A DNA stretch of 14,242 bases from a bacterium (GCA_004562975.1 SFQP01000016.1:1-14242), one strand, 5' to 3'; shown: positions 8,413 through 14,057, counted from the first letter of the stretch. The notes: generated by a model from the sequence alone, not told the origin. Program-made: numbers and translations.

Positions 8413-9323
8413 TGCGCCGCATGGAACGGACGGATATAGACACTATGAGGCAAATATCCCTCGCGGACTTTCTCGCACGGTTGGGACATGAGCCTGTCCG
8501 AAGGAGCGGAAACGAGCTGTGGTATCATGCGCCATACCGCAATGAGCGCACGCCCTCTTTCCGCGTGAACGTGGCGAAACGGCTCTGGTACGACTTCGGC
8601 TTGGGCAAGGGCGGTGACATCTTCACGCTTGCCGGGGAGTTTGCCCGAAGCGGTGACTTCATGGCGCAGGCGGGATTCATAGCGGAAACTGTGCGTATGC
8701 CATTTGTCTCAGCGAAAAAGCCGTTGTACCTGCCGGAACCGTCCGAACCTGCCTTTGAGGGAGTGGAAGCCGTCCCGCTGCTCCGCTCACCACTGACGGA
8801 CTATCTGGCGGAACGGGGCATCCCTTATGCCGTTGCATCCCGCCACTGCTGCCGCCTGAACTATGGCGTGCGTGGAAAGCGGTATTTCACAGTTGGCTTC
8901 CCGAACGTGGCTGGTGGCTACGAAATCCGGAGCCGCTATTTTAAGGGTTGCATACCACCCAAAGATGTGTCACTGATAAAACCGGAAGATACCGCCTCTG
9001 ACGTATGCAGCGTGTTCGAGGGTTTCATGGACTTTCTGTCCGCTGACACACTCGGCATAGGCGGCAATGGCGACAGCCTTGTGCTGAACTCCGTCGCCAA
9101 CGTAGGCAAGGCGGTGAAACACTTGGACGGGTACGGGCGCATCGACTGCTTCCTCGACCGTGACGAATCCGGGCGGAGGACGCTGGAAGTCCTCAAAGGA
9201 CACTACGGCGGACGTGTCTGTGACCGTTCCGCACTCTATGACGGTTGCAAGGACTTGAACGAGTATCTGCAACGGACAGCAAAAAAAGAAATGAACAATA
9301 ACTTAAAAATCAAAGGACAATGA
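8412..9323 (+). CDS. traP: TraP, primase-type protein with zinc-less CHC2-like and Toprim domains
   Basis: A 303-residue protein, counted from the ATG that overlaps the traO stop; the frame stays open upstream inside traO, and ATGs at 8421 and 8445 are other choices. The N-terminal 80 residues follow the CHC2 zinc-finger domain of DnaG-like primases: NERTPSF at 44-50 and FGLGKGGDIFTLAGEF at 62-77. All four zinc ligands are replaced, by Ala40, Arg43, Asp61 and Leu64. A Toprim domain follows with VFEGFMDFLSAD (Glu203) and CFLDRDESG (Asp249 and Asp251), the acidic residues that bind metal. The likely role is priming or processing of the transferred strand in the recipient, inferred from the family. 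The stop overlaps the traQ start (ATGA). Confidence 0.87.
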   Translation: MRRMERTDIDTMRQISLADFLARLGHEPVRRSGNELWYHAPYRNERTPSFRVNVAKRLWYDFGLGKGGDIFTLAGEFARSGDFMAQAGFIAETVRMPFVSAKKPLYLPEPSEPAFEGVEAVPLLRSPLTDYLAERGIPYAVASRHCCRLNYGVRGKRYFTVGFPNVAGGYEIRSRYFKGCIPPKDVSLIKPEDTASDVCSVFEGFMDFLSADTLGIGGNGDSLVLNSVANVGKAVKHLDGYGRIDCFLDRDESGRRTLEVLKGHYGGRVCDRSALYDGCKDLNEYLQRTAKKEMNNNLKIKGQ

Positions 9324-9823
9324 ACATACTGAACAACAAGAACAAGAGAACATCCATCTTCAAGGCGTTGGCACTCTGCCTGTTCGCCGCCGTGTCGCTC
9401 ACGCTCGCATCGTGTGACGATGACATGGACATCCAGCAATCCTATCCGTTCACGGTGGAAACGATGCCCGTACCCAACAAGGTGACAAAGGGGCAGACGG
9501 TGGAAATCCGCTGTGAGCTGAAAAAGACAGGCGAATTTGCCAACACGCTCTACACCATCCGGTATTTCCAGTTCGAGGGGGAAGGCACGCTGAAGATGGA
9601 CAATGGCATCACTTTCCTGCCCAATGACCGCTACCTGCTCGAAAACGAGAAGTTCCGGCTGTACTATACGGCTGAGGGCGACGAGGCGCACAACTTCATC
9701 GTGGTGGTGGAGGACAATTTCAAAAATTCCTACGAATTGGAATTTAACTTCAACAACCGGAACGTGAAGGACGACATTCAGACCGTCATCCCCATCGGCA
9801 ATTACAAACCTCTGCCAAGATGA
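9320..9823 (+). CDS. traQ: TraQ, DUF3872 lipoprotein
   Basis: A 167-residue lipoprotein. A basic N-terminus, the hydrophobic stretch ALCLFAAVSLTL and the lipobox LASC put the lipidated Cys at residue 32. The residues right after it are Asp-Asp-Asp-Met-Asp; acidic residues in this place act as a surface-export signal for lipoproteins in Bacteroidetes. The mature part is a beta-sandwich-like domain (VTKGQTVEIRCELKKTGEF, IRYFQFEGEGTLKM, AHNFIVVVEDNFKNSYELEF), consistent with DUF3872/TraQ. It begins in the traP stop and ends in the lysozyme start (both ATGA), so three genes in a row are coupled. A role at the cell surface during mating is inferred; no mechanism is known to me. Confidence 0.88.
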   Translation: MNILNNKNKRTSIFKALALCLFAAVSLTLASCDDDMDIQQSYPFTVETMPVPNKVTKGQTVEIRCELKKTGEFANTLYTIRYFQFEGEGTLKMDNGITFLPNDRYLLENEKFRLYYTAEGDEAHNFIVVVEDNFKNSYELEFNFNNRNVKDDIQTVIPIGNYKPLPR

Positions 9824-10347
9824 TGCGTGTATTCATGGCTATCCTCTGTTCGCTACTGGCGGTCTGTTCCGTGTCCGCACGGGACAGCCGTCAGAAGGGG
9901 ACGGACGGGCAGGCGGCAATCTACCGCCTGCCGCCTTTCGAGCGGGCGGTTCGGTGTACGAAGTATTTCGAGGGCTGGCATTCGGAGAAACACCACCCAT
10001 ACGTGGGCTGGGGGCATCAGGTGCAGCCGGGGGAAAGGTATTCGGCACGCACCATGACGAAGCGGCAGGCGGACGCGCTCCTGCGGAAAGACTTGCGGAA
10101 GTTCTGCGCCATGTTCCGCAAGTTCGGGCGTGACAGTCTGCTCCTTGCCACGCTCGCCTACAATGTCGGTCCATACCGGCTTTTGGGGAGCGGAAAGATA
10201 CCCAAAAGCACGCTGATCCGAAAATTGGAGGCGGGCGACAGGAACATTTACCGGGAATATATCGCTTTCTGCAACTACAAGGGTAAACGGCACGCCATGC
10301 TGCTCAAACGGAGAAAGGCGGAGTTTGCACTGCTGTACATTCCGTAA
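9820..10347 (+). CDS. GH24-like lysozyme of the conjugation apparatus
   Basis: A 175-residue secreted protein; residues 1-20 form a signal peptide. From about residue 40 it follows the phage-type lysozyme fold: FEG at 50-52 with the catalytic Glu51, VGWGH at 62-66, a helix with TKRQADALLRKDLRKF, and LATLAYNVGPYRLLGSG, the ICE counterpart of the conserved Asn-Xaa-Gly region. The loop between Glu51 and the GWGH strand is about five residues shorter than in T4 lysozyme, and the usual catalytic Asp and Thr are not visible. It is the last gene of the operon and should open peptidoglycan locally for the secretion channel, the role VirB1 plays elsewhere. Fold assignment is good; catalytic activity is uncertain. 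Confidence 0.85.
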   Translation: MMRVFMAILCSLLAVCSVSARDSRQKGTDGQAAIYRLPPFERAVRCTKYFEGWHSEKHHPYVGWGHQVQPGERYSARTMTKRQADALLRKDLRKFCAMFRKFGRDSLLLATLAYNVGPYRLLGSGKIPKSTLIRKLEAGDRNIYREYIAFCNYKGKRHAMLLKRRKAEFALLYIP

Positions 10348-10368
10348 CATGGCAAATGCCTGACAAAT

Positions 10369-10404
10369 GAAAATCCGATGAAGCCGCAACTTCATCGGAT
10401 TTTC
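10369..10404. terminator. Bidirectional intrinsic terminator between convergent blocks
   Basis: A perfect 15-bp stem, GAAAATCCGATGAAG at 10369-10383 paired with its complement at 10390-10404, with a six-base CCGCAA loop. It lies 21 bases after the lysozyme stop and 6 bases beyond the stop of the convergent minus-strand gene. TTTTC ends the stem on both strands, with further CTTTTC on the plus strand. It should end both transcripts. Confidence 0.8.
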
Positions 10405-10410
10405 CGCTTT

Positions 10411-10632
10411 TCATACATTCGGGATTTTTCCCTTGCCGATTACTTCACCGTCCCTGCAATGCTCTATGATGCCGGGCGAAAATCCCATCTCCCCGATTGC
10501 GATGTGCCGGATATACTCTGCATATTTCTGACCTTGAAAATTCTTCCCCGTGAGGTTTTTGAAAATCATCTTTATGCTTATTCCGTCATCGCTGTGCAAG
10601 ATGATTTTTCCGTTTTGTCTGATTTCTTCCAT
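10411..10632 (-). CDS. Conserved-looking 73-aa protein, function unknown
   Basis: A 73-residue protein, last of the minus-strand block, ending 6 bases from the shared terminator. I do not recognise the family. It starts with a strand-like segment (MEEIRQNGKIILHSDDGISIKMIF), then GKNFQGQKYAEYIRHIAIGEMGFSPG and a charged tail. It has no signal peptide, membrane segment or cysteine pair. The reading frame has a stop a short way upstream, so the ATG at 10632 is the only good start. An opposite-strand reading of the same bases exists, but it has a cysteine- and phenylalanine-rich, improbable composition. Its first 55 bases overlap the end of a possible 43-aa ORF in another frame. Confidence 0.7.
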   Translation of the reverse strand: MEEIRQNGKIILHSDDGISIKMIFKNLTGKNFQGQKYAEYIRHIAIGEMGFSPGIIEHCRDGEVIGKGKIPNV

Positions 10633-10709
10633 GATTGAAACTTGTTTTTGTGAATACTATCGTAGATTGGGACAGCGGTTTCTTTGCTACTTTCTTTGTC
10701 CGCCATCAT
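10578..10709 (-). CDS. Possible 43-aa ORF starting in a hairpin loop
   Basis: Reading on the minus strand, two adjacent ATGs at 10709 and 10706 open a 43-residue frame (MMADKESSKETAVPIYDSIH, then KNKFQSWKKSDKTEK, ending MTE). It is hydrophilic and rich in Lys and Ser. GGTGAG lies just upstream of the first ATG as a weak Shine-Dalgarno. The start codons sit in the 20-base loop of an inverted repeat at 10687-10728, and the 3' part overlaps the 73-aa gene. It could be a leader peptide, a small protein, or chance. Sequence comparison across related elements would settle it. Confidence 0.3.
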   Translation of the reverse strand: MMADKESSKETAVPIYDSIHKNKFQSWKKSDKTEKSSCTAMTE

Positions 10710-10728
10710 GCTCACCGAAAGAAAGTAG
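10687..10728. repeat. 11-bp inverted repeat with 20-base loop
   Basis: CTACTTTCTTT at 10687-10697 is the exact reverse complement of AAAGAAAGTAG at 10718-10728. The loop holds GTCCGCCATCATGCTCACCG on the plus strand, thus two ATGs and GGTGAG on the minus strand. Right next to it is a second hairpin at 10729-10744. The structure sits in the 117-base gap between two minus-strand genes. It may be a transcript structure or a binding site. Confidence 0.6.
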
Positions 10729-10744
10729 GGCGGCTTTTGCCGCC
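10729..10744 (-). terminator. GC hairpin after the 102-aa gene
   Basis: GGCGGC, a TTTT loop, then GCCGCC form a perfect 6-bp GC stem five bases beyond the stop of the minus-strand 102-aa gene. On the minus strand it is followed by CTACTTTCTTTC, which is pyrimidine-rich but not a pure T run, so termination is probably partial. Confidence 0.4.
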
Positions 10745-10749
10745 GCCAC

Positions 10750-11058
10750 TTAAAAACGGGTGTAGAGTCCCGTTACCATCGTGAACATTTCTTCCAGCAT
10801 ATCGCAGTATATGCCCTCGTGCGTTTCGATGTCCTTCGTCTTGCACTCGAATGTCTTTTTACTGAACGTTTTGCGGTAGAAACGCATATTGTAAAGGTCT
10901 AAGCCGGCATCGTAGATGATGTCAAGACGGTTTGCGCTCGTCTTGTTCCTCGCAAGGCTCATGCGTAAGCCGTTGCCCATGTCTGTAAAATCCTTGCTTC
11001 CCGTCATGGCGACAAAGCGTCTGCCGCCTATCTGCTGTAAAATCGTCTTTGCTATCAT
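10750..11058 (-). CDS. Conserved mobile-element protein, 102 aa, function unknown
   Basis: A 102-residue protein without signal or membrane segment. It starts MIAKTILQQIGGRRFVAMTG, continues with KDFTDMGNGLRMSLARNKTSANRLDIIYDAGLDLYNMRFYRK and ends in an acidic and aromatic helix IYCDMLEEMFTMVTGLYTRF. I recall similar short proteins in Bacteroidetes mobile elements and phages, but no named function. The mix of a Gly-rich turn and beta strands followed by a helix suggests a small alpha/beta fold. It stands apart from its neighbours: a hairpin precedes it (11076-11099) and another follows it (10729-10744), so it may be transcribed at a different level or as a module of its own. Confidence 0.75.
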   Translation of the reverse strand: MIAKTILQQIGGRRFVAMTGSKDFTDMGNGLRMSLARNKTSANRLDIIYDAGLDLYNMRFYRKTFSKKTFECKTKDIETHEGIYCDMLEEMFTMVTGLYTRF

Positions 11059-11075
11059 GCTTTTCTTGGTTTTAG

Positions 11076-11099
11076 GTTGGCGGTGCGGACACCGCCAAC
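11076..11099. repeat. 10-bp perfect hairpin in the gap before the 102-aa gene
   Basis: GTTGGCGGTG at 11076-11085 pairs fully with CACCGCCAAC at 11090-11099 across a four-base loop CGGA. It fills most of the 45-base gap between two minus-strand genes. On the minus strand it is followed by CTAAAACCAAG, so it is not a classical terminator in that direction. A role in attenuating or stabilising the transcript is inferred. Confidence 0.55.
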
Positions 11100-11103
11100 T
11101 TGT

Positions 11104-11349
11104 TTAACATTCTGTTATCTCGGCAATGGGGGTGTTTCGTTTCAGCCATTCCATCAGGCACTCCATATTGTACTCGCTTGTGATGACTGCCGTATGGCTG
11201 TTGATGGCGGTAAACCTGCTGCTCTCGTAGTCGTCTATCCACCCTTTTAGGGTATCAACTCCCCACGCTTCGGCATCGTCAAAGATGCCGTCCAATACTT
11301 TGATAGGCTGGCTGAACTTCACTATCAGCGTTTGATAGGCTGCTTTCAT
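11104..11349 (-). CDS. 81-aa protein, function unknown
   Basis: An 81-residue acidic protein that I do not recognise. The open frame extends to 11430, but the ATG at 11349 is preferred. AGGAGG lies about seven bases before it, and the ATG overlaps the stop of the preceding DUF3873 gene as ATGA. The extra upstream residues read as basic, low-complexity shadow sequence of that gene. The protein starts with a strand (AAYQTLIVKF), then IKVLDGIFDDAEAWGVDTLKGWIDDYESS, another strand pair (FTAINSHTAVITSEYN) and a helix MECLMEWLKRN, an alpha/beta layout. No catalytic or metal motif is visible. Translation is probably coupled to the gene before it. Confidence 0.7.
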   Translation of the reverse strand: MKAAYQTLIVKFSQPIKVLDGIFDDAEAWGVDTLKGWIDDYESSRFTAINSHTAVITSEYNMECLMEWLKRNTPIAEITEC

Positions 11350-11579
11350 CGGTTGTCCTCCTTTTCTTCCTTTTCCGTGAGCCACTTGTCCCGTGCGGCT
11401 CGGCACTCGTCCAATGTGGGTTTGACACAAGAGAACAACTCTCCGTCTGTGGGGTGGCGGTAGTCGTACTGCACAAGTGTCCGCTTGCGTCTGCCGATAC
11501 CTAATTGGAAACGCTCGTATTTCTCCGTACCTGCTTCCGTGCAGGTGCTTATTCCGTTGATGGTCATTCGTGTTGCCAT
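11346..11579 (-). CDS. DUF3873-type small protein
   Basis: A 77-residue protein matching what I know of DUF3873, a family found in Bacteroidetes conjugative elements. It contains MTINGISTCTEAGTEKYERF, RRKRTLVQYDYRH, GELFSCVKPTLDECRAARDKW and a charged tail EKEEKEDNR. Three cysteines (CTEAG, FSCVK, DECRA) are spread along it, not arranged as a classical CxxC finger. The basic RRKR patch could touch nucleic acid, but this is a guess. The first ATG at 11579 is used; an internal Met five residues on is an alternative start. Its last bases overlap the next gene by four. Confidence 0.78.
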   Translation of the reverse strand: MATRMTINGISTCTEAGTEKYERFQLGIGRRKRTLVQYDYRHPTDGELFSCVKPTLDECRAARDKWLTEKEEKEDNR

Positions 11580-11599
11580 AATCGTTGATTTTAGGGTGG

Positions 11600-11857
11600 T
11601 TAAAAATGTACTGACAGAATTCTGTTCTTCATCACCATTTCGGGGTCACTCGTATAGCGTTGGTGCAGGTAGAAATGGTGGGAGCCGAAGCCGTAAAGGA
11701 AAAACCTGTCAAGTTCGTGCTTCTCGGCAAAGTCCTTTACACTCCGTCTTAACTGCTCCTCACTCGTTGCAAGAGTGAGGAGGTTTACAAATTCAAGGAA
11801 CATCGTGGGGATTTTATCGTCCCACAGACAAATCATGCTTTCAATTCTTACTTCCAT
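11600..11857 (-). CDS. 85-aa protein, function unknown
   Basis: An 85-residue soluble protein that I do not recognise. It starts MEVRIESMICLWDDKIPTMF, then a helical region LEFVNLLTLATSEEQLRRSVKDFAEKHELD, then an aromatic stretch FFLYGFGSHHFYLHQRY with three His, and ends near MVMKNRILSVHF. The His-rich aromatic stretch is the most distinctive part and could bind a metal, but no standard motif is present. The gene sits 24 bases after pcfJ and 20 bases before DUF3873 on the same strand, so it is very likely part of that transcript. The only alternative start, Met8, is less favoured. Confidence 0.7.
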   Translation of the reverse strand: MEVRIESMICLWDDKIPTMFLEFVNLLTLATSEEQLRRSVKDFAEKHELDRFFLYGFGSHHFYLHQRYTSDPEMVMKNRILSVHF

Positions 11858-11881
11858 ACTATTGGGTATTATAGGTTGATA

Positions 11882-13171
11882 CTATGCCGCTTCCATCCGC
11901 TGGCGGATAAGGTTCACGTTGCTGTTCACAAGGTTTACAATGCGGTCGTGGTACTCGGTATTGGAATTGTGCAAGCCACGACTTTGCACCACCTCCAATG
12001 TCTTCAAGGAAACCTCCACCGTTTCTATGCGCTTGCCGTCAATGGTGGCGGATAGGATAAGGGAGTTCTTTTCAAGGAAATAGGAGTTGGAAAACACGCA
12101 ATGGTGCAGTTCCGTCCCTTCCGCTGCAAACTCCGCCACGCTCTCCAACACACGCACCTGCAAAGTGCCGTCCGTAAAGGCAATGCCGAAGAATATGCCT
12201 TTGAGTTTGCGGTATGCCTTCTCGTGTTTCTTCGCTTGGCGGATGCGTTCCTCCAACTTCTTGCGCTCTATCTCCTTGTTGCGCTTGTGCATAAGTCTGT
12301 CGTGTTCGGCTTTGAGGTCGGAGGGACAGACGTACTTCGGGCTGTTCGTGTCCTTGCCGAAATGACGCAGGAGGTCTATGGTGTCACGCCACATGGAGCC
12401 GTCCGAAATGGTGTAACCGTTACGGATACATATCTTTATGGATGCCCAATACCTCTCTATGTCAAAGGAACTGCGGATGTAGTGGCGCAACATGGGATAT
12501 TGCCCTGCCTTCAACAGCGTTTCGGCTCGGCTGTCGGAAAGGATAGCCGTGAAAAGGTCGTAAGGCAGTATGTTGTGGTATTCGCCATTGAAGCCGTTGC
12601 GTTTCAGTTCGGGTATGAAACGCTGTCGGGGATAGGTGCAGACGGGGTTTATATCGTATGCACGGAGTTTGTTGTTCTTGCGTACCTCCATGTCGCTGTA
12701 TTCCGCCCATAGGTCGTAGTAAAGTATGGACATTCCTCGCAGTCGGGCGACAGTGACGGTTGTGCCTTTGGGCGAAATCCACCTTTGCACCACTTCATAA
12801 ATGGAATACTCGGCTGCCTGCCCTGCCTTGTATCGGGATTTGACGAAGAAGAAGCGTATCACTTGGTACTGCTTGCAGGTGGTGATGATGCAGAAATACT
12901 CGTTCTCGCTGAACACGCTCTTTCGGGTGCGCAACGCTTCCAGCTTCATGCCGCAATGGGGGCAGGTGCATCCGCAAACGGTGTCCGCAAGGTCGTGTTC
13001 ACTCCTCCACGAATGTCCACACTCGGTGCAGATGTTCGTGCCGTCCGCCCTCTTGATGGCGTAATGCTTGAAGCAATGACGGAAAGCGTATGCCCTCTGT
13101 GTGGCGGTCAATTTGGGCAGTCGCTCGCTTAATCGTGCGACTTCCTGCTGTATGGGTGTTCTCGGTTTCAT
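11882..13171 (-). CDS. PcfJ-like protein with zinc ribbon
   Basis: A 429-residue protein of the PcfJ family. The open frame extends to 13357, but that overlaps the PcfK gene in another frame. The ATG at 13171, two bases after the pcfK stop, begins a normal protein (MKPRTPIQQEVARLSERLPK). A zinc ribbon is seen at Cys48-x2-Cys51 (ICTECGH) and Cys70-x2-Cys73 (CPHCGMK), with further Cys at 66 and 68. The C-terminal third holds LHHCV at 355-359, followed by SATIDGKRIETVEVSL, the conserved core of the PcfJ domain. A highly charged helix at about 300-335 (KRNKEIERKKLEERIRQAKK) may bind nucleic acid. PcfJ and PcfK are named from the enterococcal plasmid pCF10; their biochemical role is unclear. Confidence 0.88.
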   Translation of the reverse strand: MKPRTPIQQEVARLSERLPKLTATQRAYAFRHCFKHYAIKRADGTNICTECGHSWRSEHDLADTVCGCTCPHCGMKLEALRTRKSVFSENEYFCIITTCKQYQVIRFFFVKSRYKAGQAAEYSIYEVVQRWISPKGTTVTVARLRGMSILYYDLWAEYSDMEVRKNNKLRAYDINPVCTYPRQRFIPELKRNGFNGEYHNILPYDLFTAILSDSRAETLLKAGQYPMLRHYIRSSFDIERYWASIKICIRNGYTISDGSMWRDTIDLLRHFGKDTNSPKYVCPSDLKAEHDRLMHKRNKEIERKKLEERIRQAKKHEKAYRKLKGIFFGIAFTDGTLQVRVLESVAEFAAEGTELHHCVFSNSYFLEKNSLILSATIDGKRIETVEVSLKTLEVVQSRGLHNSNTEYHDRIVNLVNSNVNLIRQRMEAA

Positions 13172-13173
13172 AA

Positions 13174-13596
13174 TCAGAAATTGAATAGGTTGGGTTGTTG
13201 TACTTCTTGTGCGGTCGCTTTGGTGGCGGTTCTCGGCTTGCTGCGGTTCTGCAACTTGCGGAGTTCTTCTTCTTGGTATCTGCGGACTGCGTTCTGCCGT
13301 GCTTCCGCCTTTTCCTCCGCCGTGAGTTCCACAACATGGTTCACCGCCACGTGGCACTGAATGGGCTTGCCTACCTCTATCTCGTTCTCGTCATAGTAGT
13401 GGACGGCTTGCCCGAATATCTCCCCGTCCGTGAAGCCGTTGCAACCGCTCCGCTGCACGTAGTTGAGAATGTAGGTGACGCAATCGTCTATGTTCTTAGC
13501 AGGGTTGCGGTAGTTCTTCGCAAAGAGCGCATCTTCCGCTGCACGCTGCTCCAGATACATCTGTATCGTTCTCTTGAAATGTTCTGTTCCTTTCAT
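13174..13596 (-). CDS. PcfK-like protein with clamp-like C-terminal motif
   Basis: A 140-residue soluble protein of the PcfK-like family. It starts MKGTEHFKRTIQMYLEQRAA and has the conserved region KNIDDCVTYILNYVQRSGCNGFTDGEIFGQAVHYYDE, then strand CHVAVNHVV and a charged helix LTAEEKAEARQNAVRRYQEEELRKLQ. A flexible Thr/Ala/Gln-rich tail ends in QPNLF at 134-138 plus NF. That ending looks like the bacterial sliding-clamp binding motif, which is my inference. It is paired with pcfJ two bases downstream, as in other elements, so the two probably act together, perhaps in replication or processing of the element DNA. Confidence 0.87.
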   Translation of the reverse strand: MKGTEHFKRTIQMYLEQRAAEDALFAKNYRNPAKNIDDCVTYILNYVQRSGCNGFTDGEIFGQAVHYYDENEIEVGKPIQCHVAVNHVVELTAEEKAEARQNAVRRYQEEELRKLQNRSKPRTATKATAQEVQQPNLFNF

Positions 13597-13609
13597 ATCG
13601 CTGTCGTTT

Positions 13610-13831
13610 TTAGATTGTCTGTTTCAGTATCTCTCTCCAATAGGTCGGCTCTACCTCGCTCAGAAGGAAGTCTGTAAAATCCCTCCGTGCGTCCTTGTTC
13701 AGTTCTCGGTAGAGTTCACGGAACACGGATATGTTGCCGTTGATGTACGTTTCCACCATGTACACGAAGATGTTGTCCACCTCGTAGTATCTGCATTGCT
13801 GCGCTACCGTTTTGCTGCTTCTCTTTGCCAT
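13610..13831 (-). CDS. 73-aa protein, function unknown
   Basis: A 73-residue protein that I do not recognise. The frame is open to an ATG at 13861, but the ATG at 13831 is favoured. The longer form would overlap the end of the upstream membrane gene, and its extra residues (MVIHPLTPTD) look like leader read-through. The protein starts MAKRSSKTVAQQCRYYEVDN, then a helix IFVYMVETYINGNISVFRELYRELN and a charged segment KDARRDFTDFLLSEVEPTYWREIL. It is soluble and helical, with alternating acidic and basic residues. It lies 13 bases before the pcfK start on the same strand and should be cotranscribed with it. Confidence 0.72.
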   Translation of the reverse strand: MAKRSSKTVAQQCRYYEVDNIFVYMVETYINGNISVFRELYRELNKDARRDFTDFLLSEVEPTYWREILKQTI

Positions 13832-13842
13832 GTCGGTAGGGG

Positions 13843-14057
13843 TTAAAGGGTGAATAACCAAAGGATGAAACCGAAGAAGGCGATAGTGGAAAGGATAGCC
13901 ACGATTACGCCTATCGCCACTCGGAACACTCCGTTTACAATCTCTCTAATGATGCCCAAAGGATGCCGAACACCCCGAAGGCGGTGCGCACCATTAAGCC
14001 GCATATCGCAAACCCTATGTACTGCGCCATTTGTCTGAAATTTGCCGTTGCCGTCAT
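13843..14057 (-). pseudogene. Small two-helix membrane protein gene, frameshifted in this copy
   Basis: From the ATG at 14057 the minus strand reads MTATANFRQMAQYIGFAICG, then LMVRTAFGVFGILWASLERL and a stop at 13935, giving 40 residues. The next frame continues without a break in character: REIVNGVFRVAIGVIVAILS, then TIAFFGFILWLFTL, ending at a stop at 13843, 11 bases before the next gene. The second part has no good start of its own. Joined, they make a protein of about 70 residues with two membrane helices. The break is at or near 13941-13950, in ATTAGAGAGA. One lost base, or one extra AG unit, would explain it. A sequencing error or a real mutation cannot be told apart here; programmed frameshifting is possible but less likely. 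Confidence 0.6.

Noticed and set aside
10378..10638. 86-residue plus-strand frame after the terminator
   Set aside because: It starts inside the terminator stem and has an odd Cys/Phe-rich composition. The minus-strand 73-aa frame over the same bases looks like a real protein.
12101..12712. 203-residue plus-strand frame opposite pcfJ
   Set aside because: Antisense shadow of a recognised PcfJ-like gene.
13879..13918. 8-bp inverted repeat GGCGATAG/CTATCGCC
   Set aside because: It lies inside the second half of the membrane-protein coding sequence, is short with a 24-base spacer, and can be explained by codon use.
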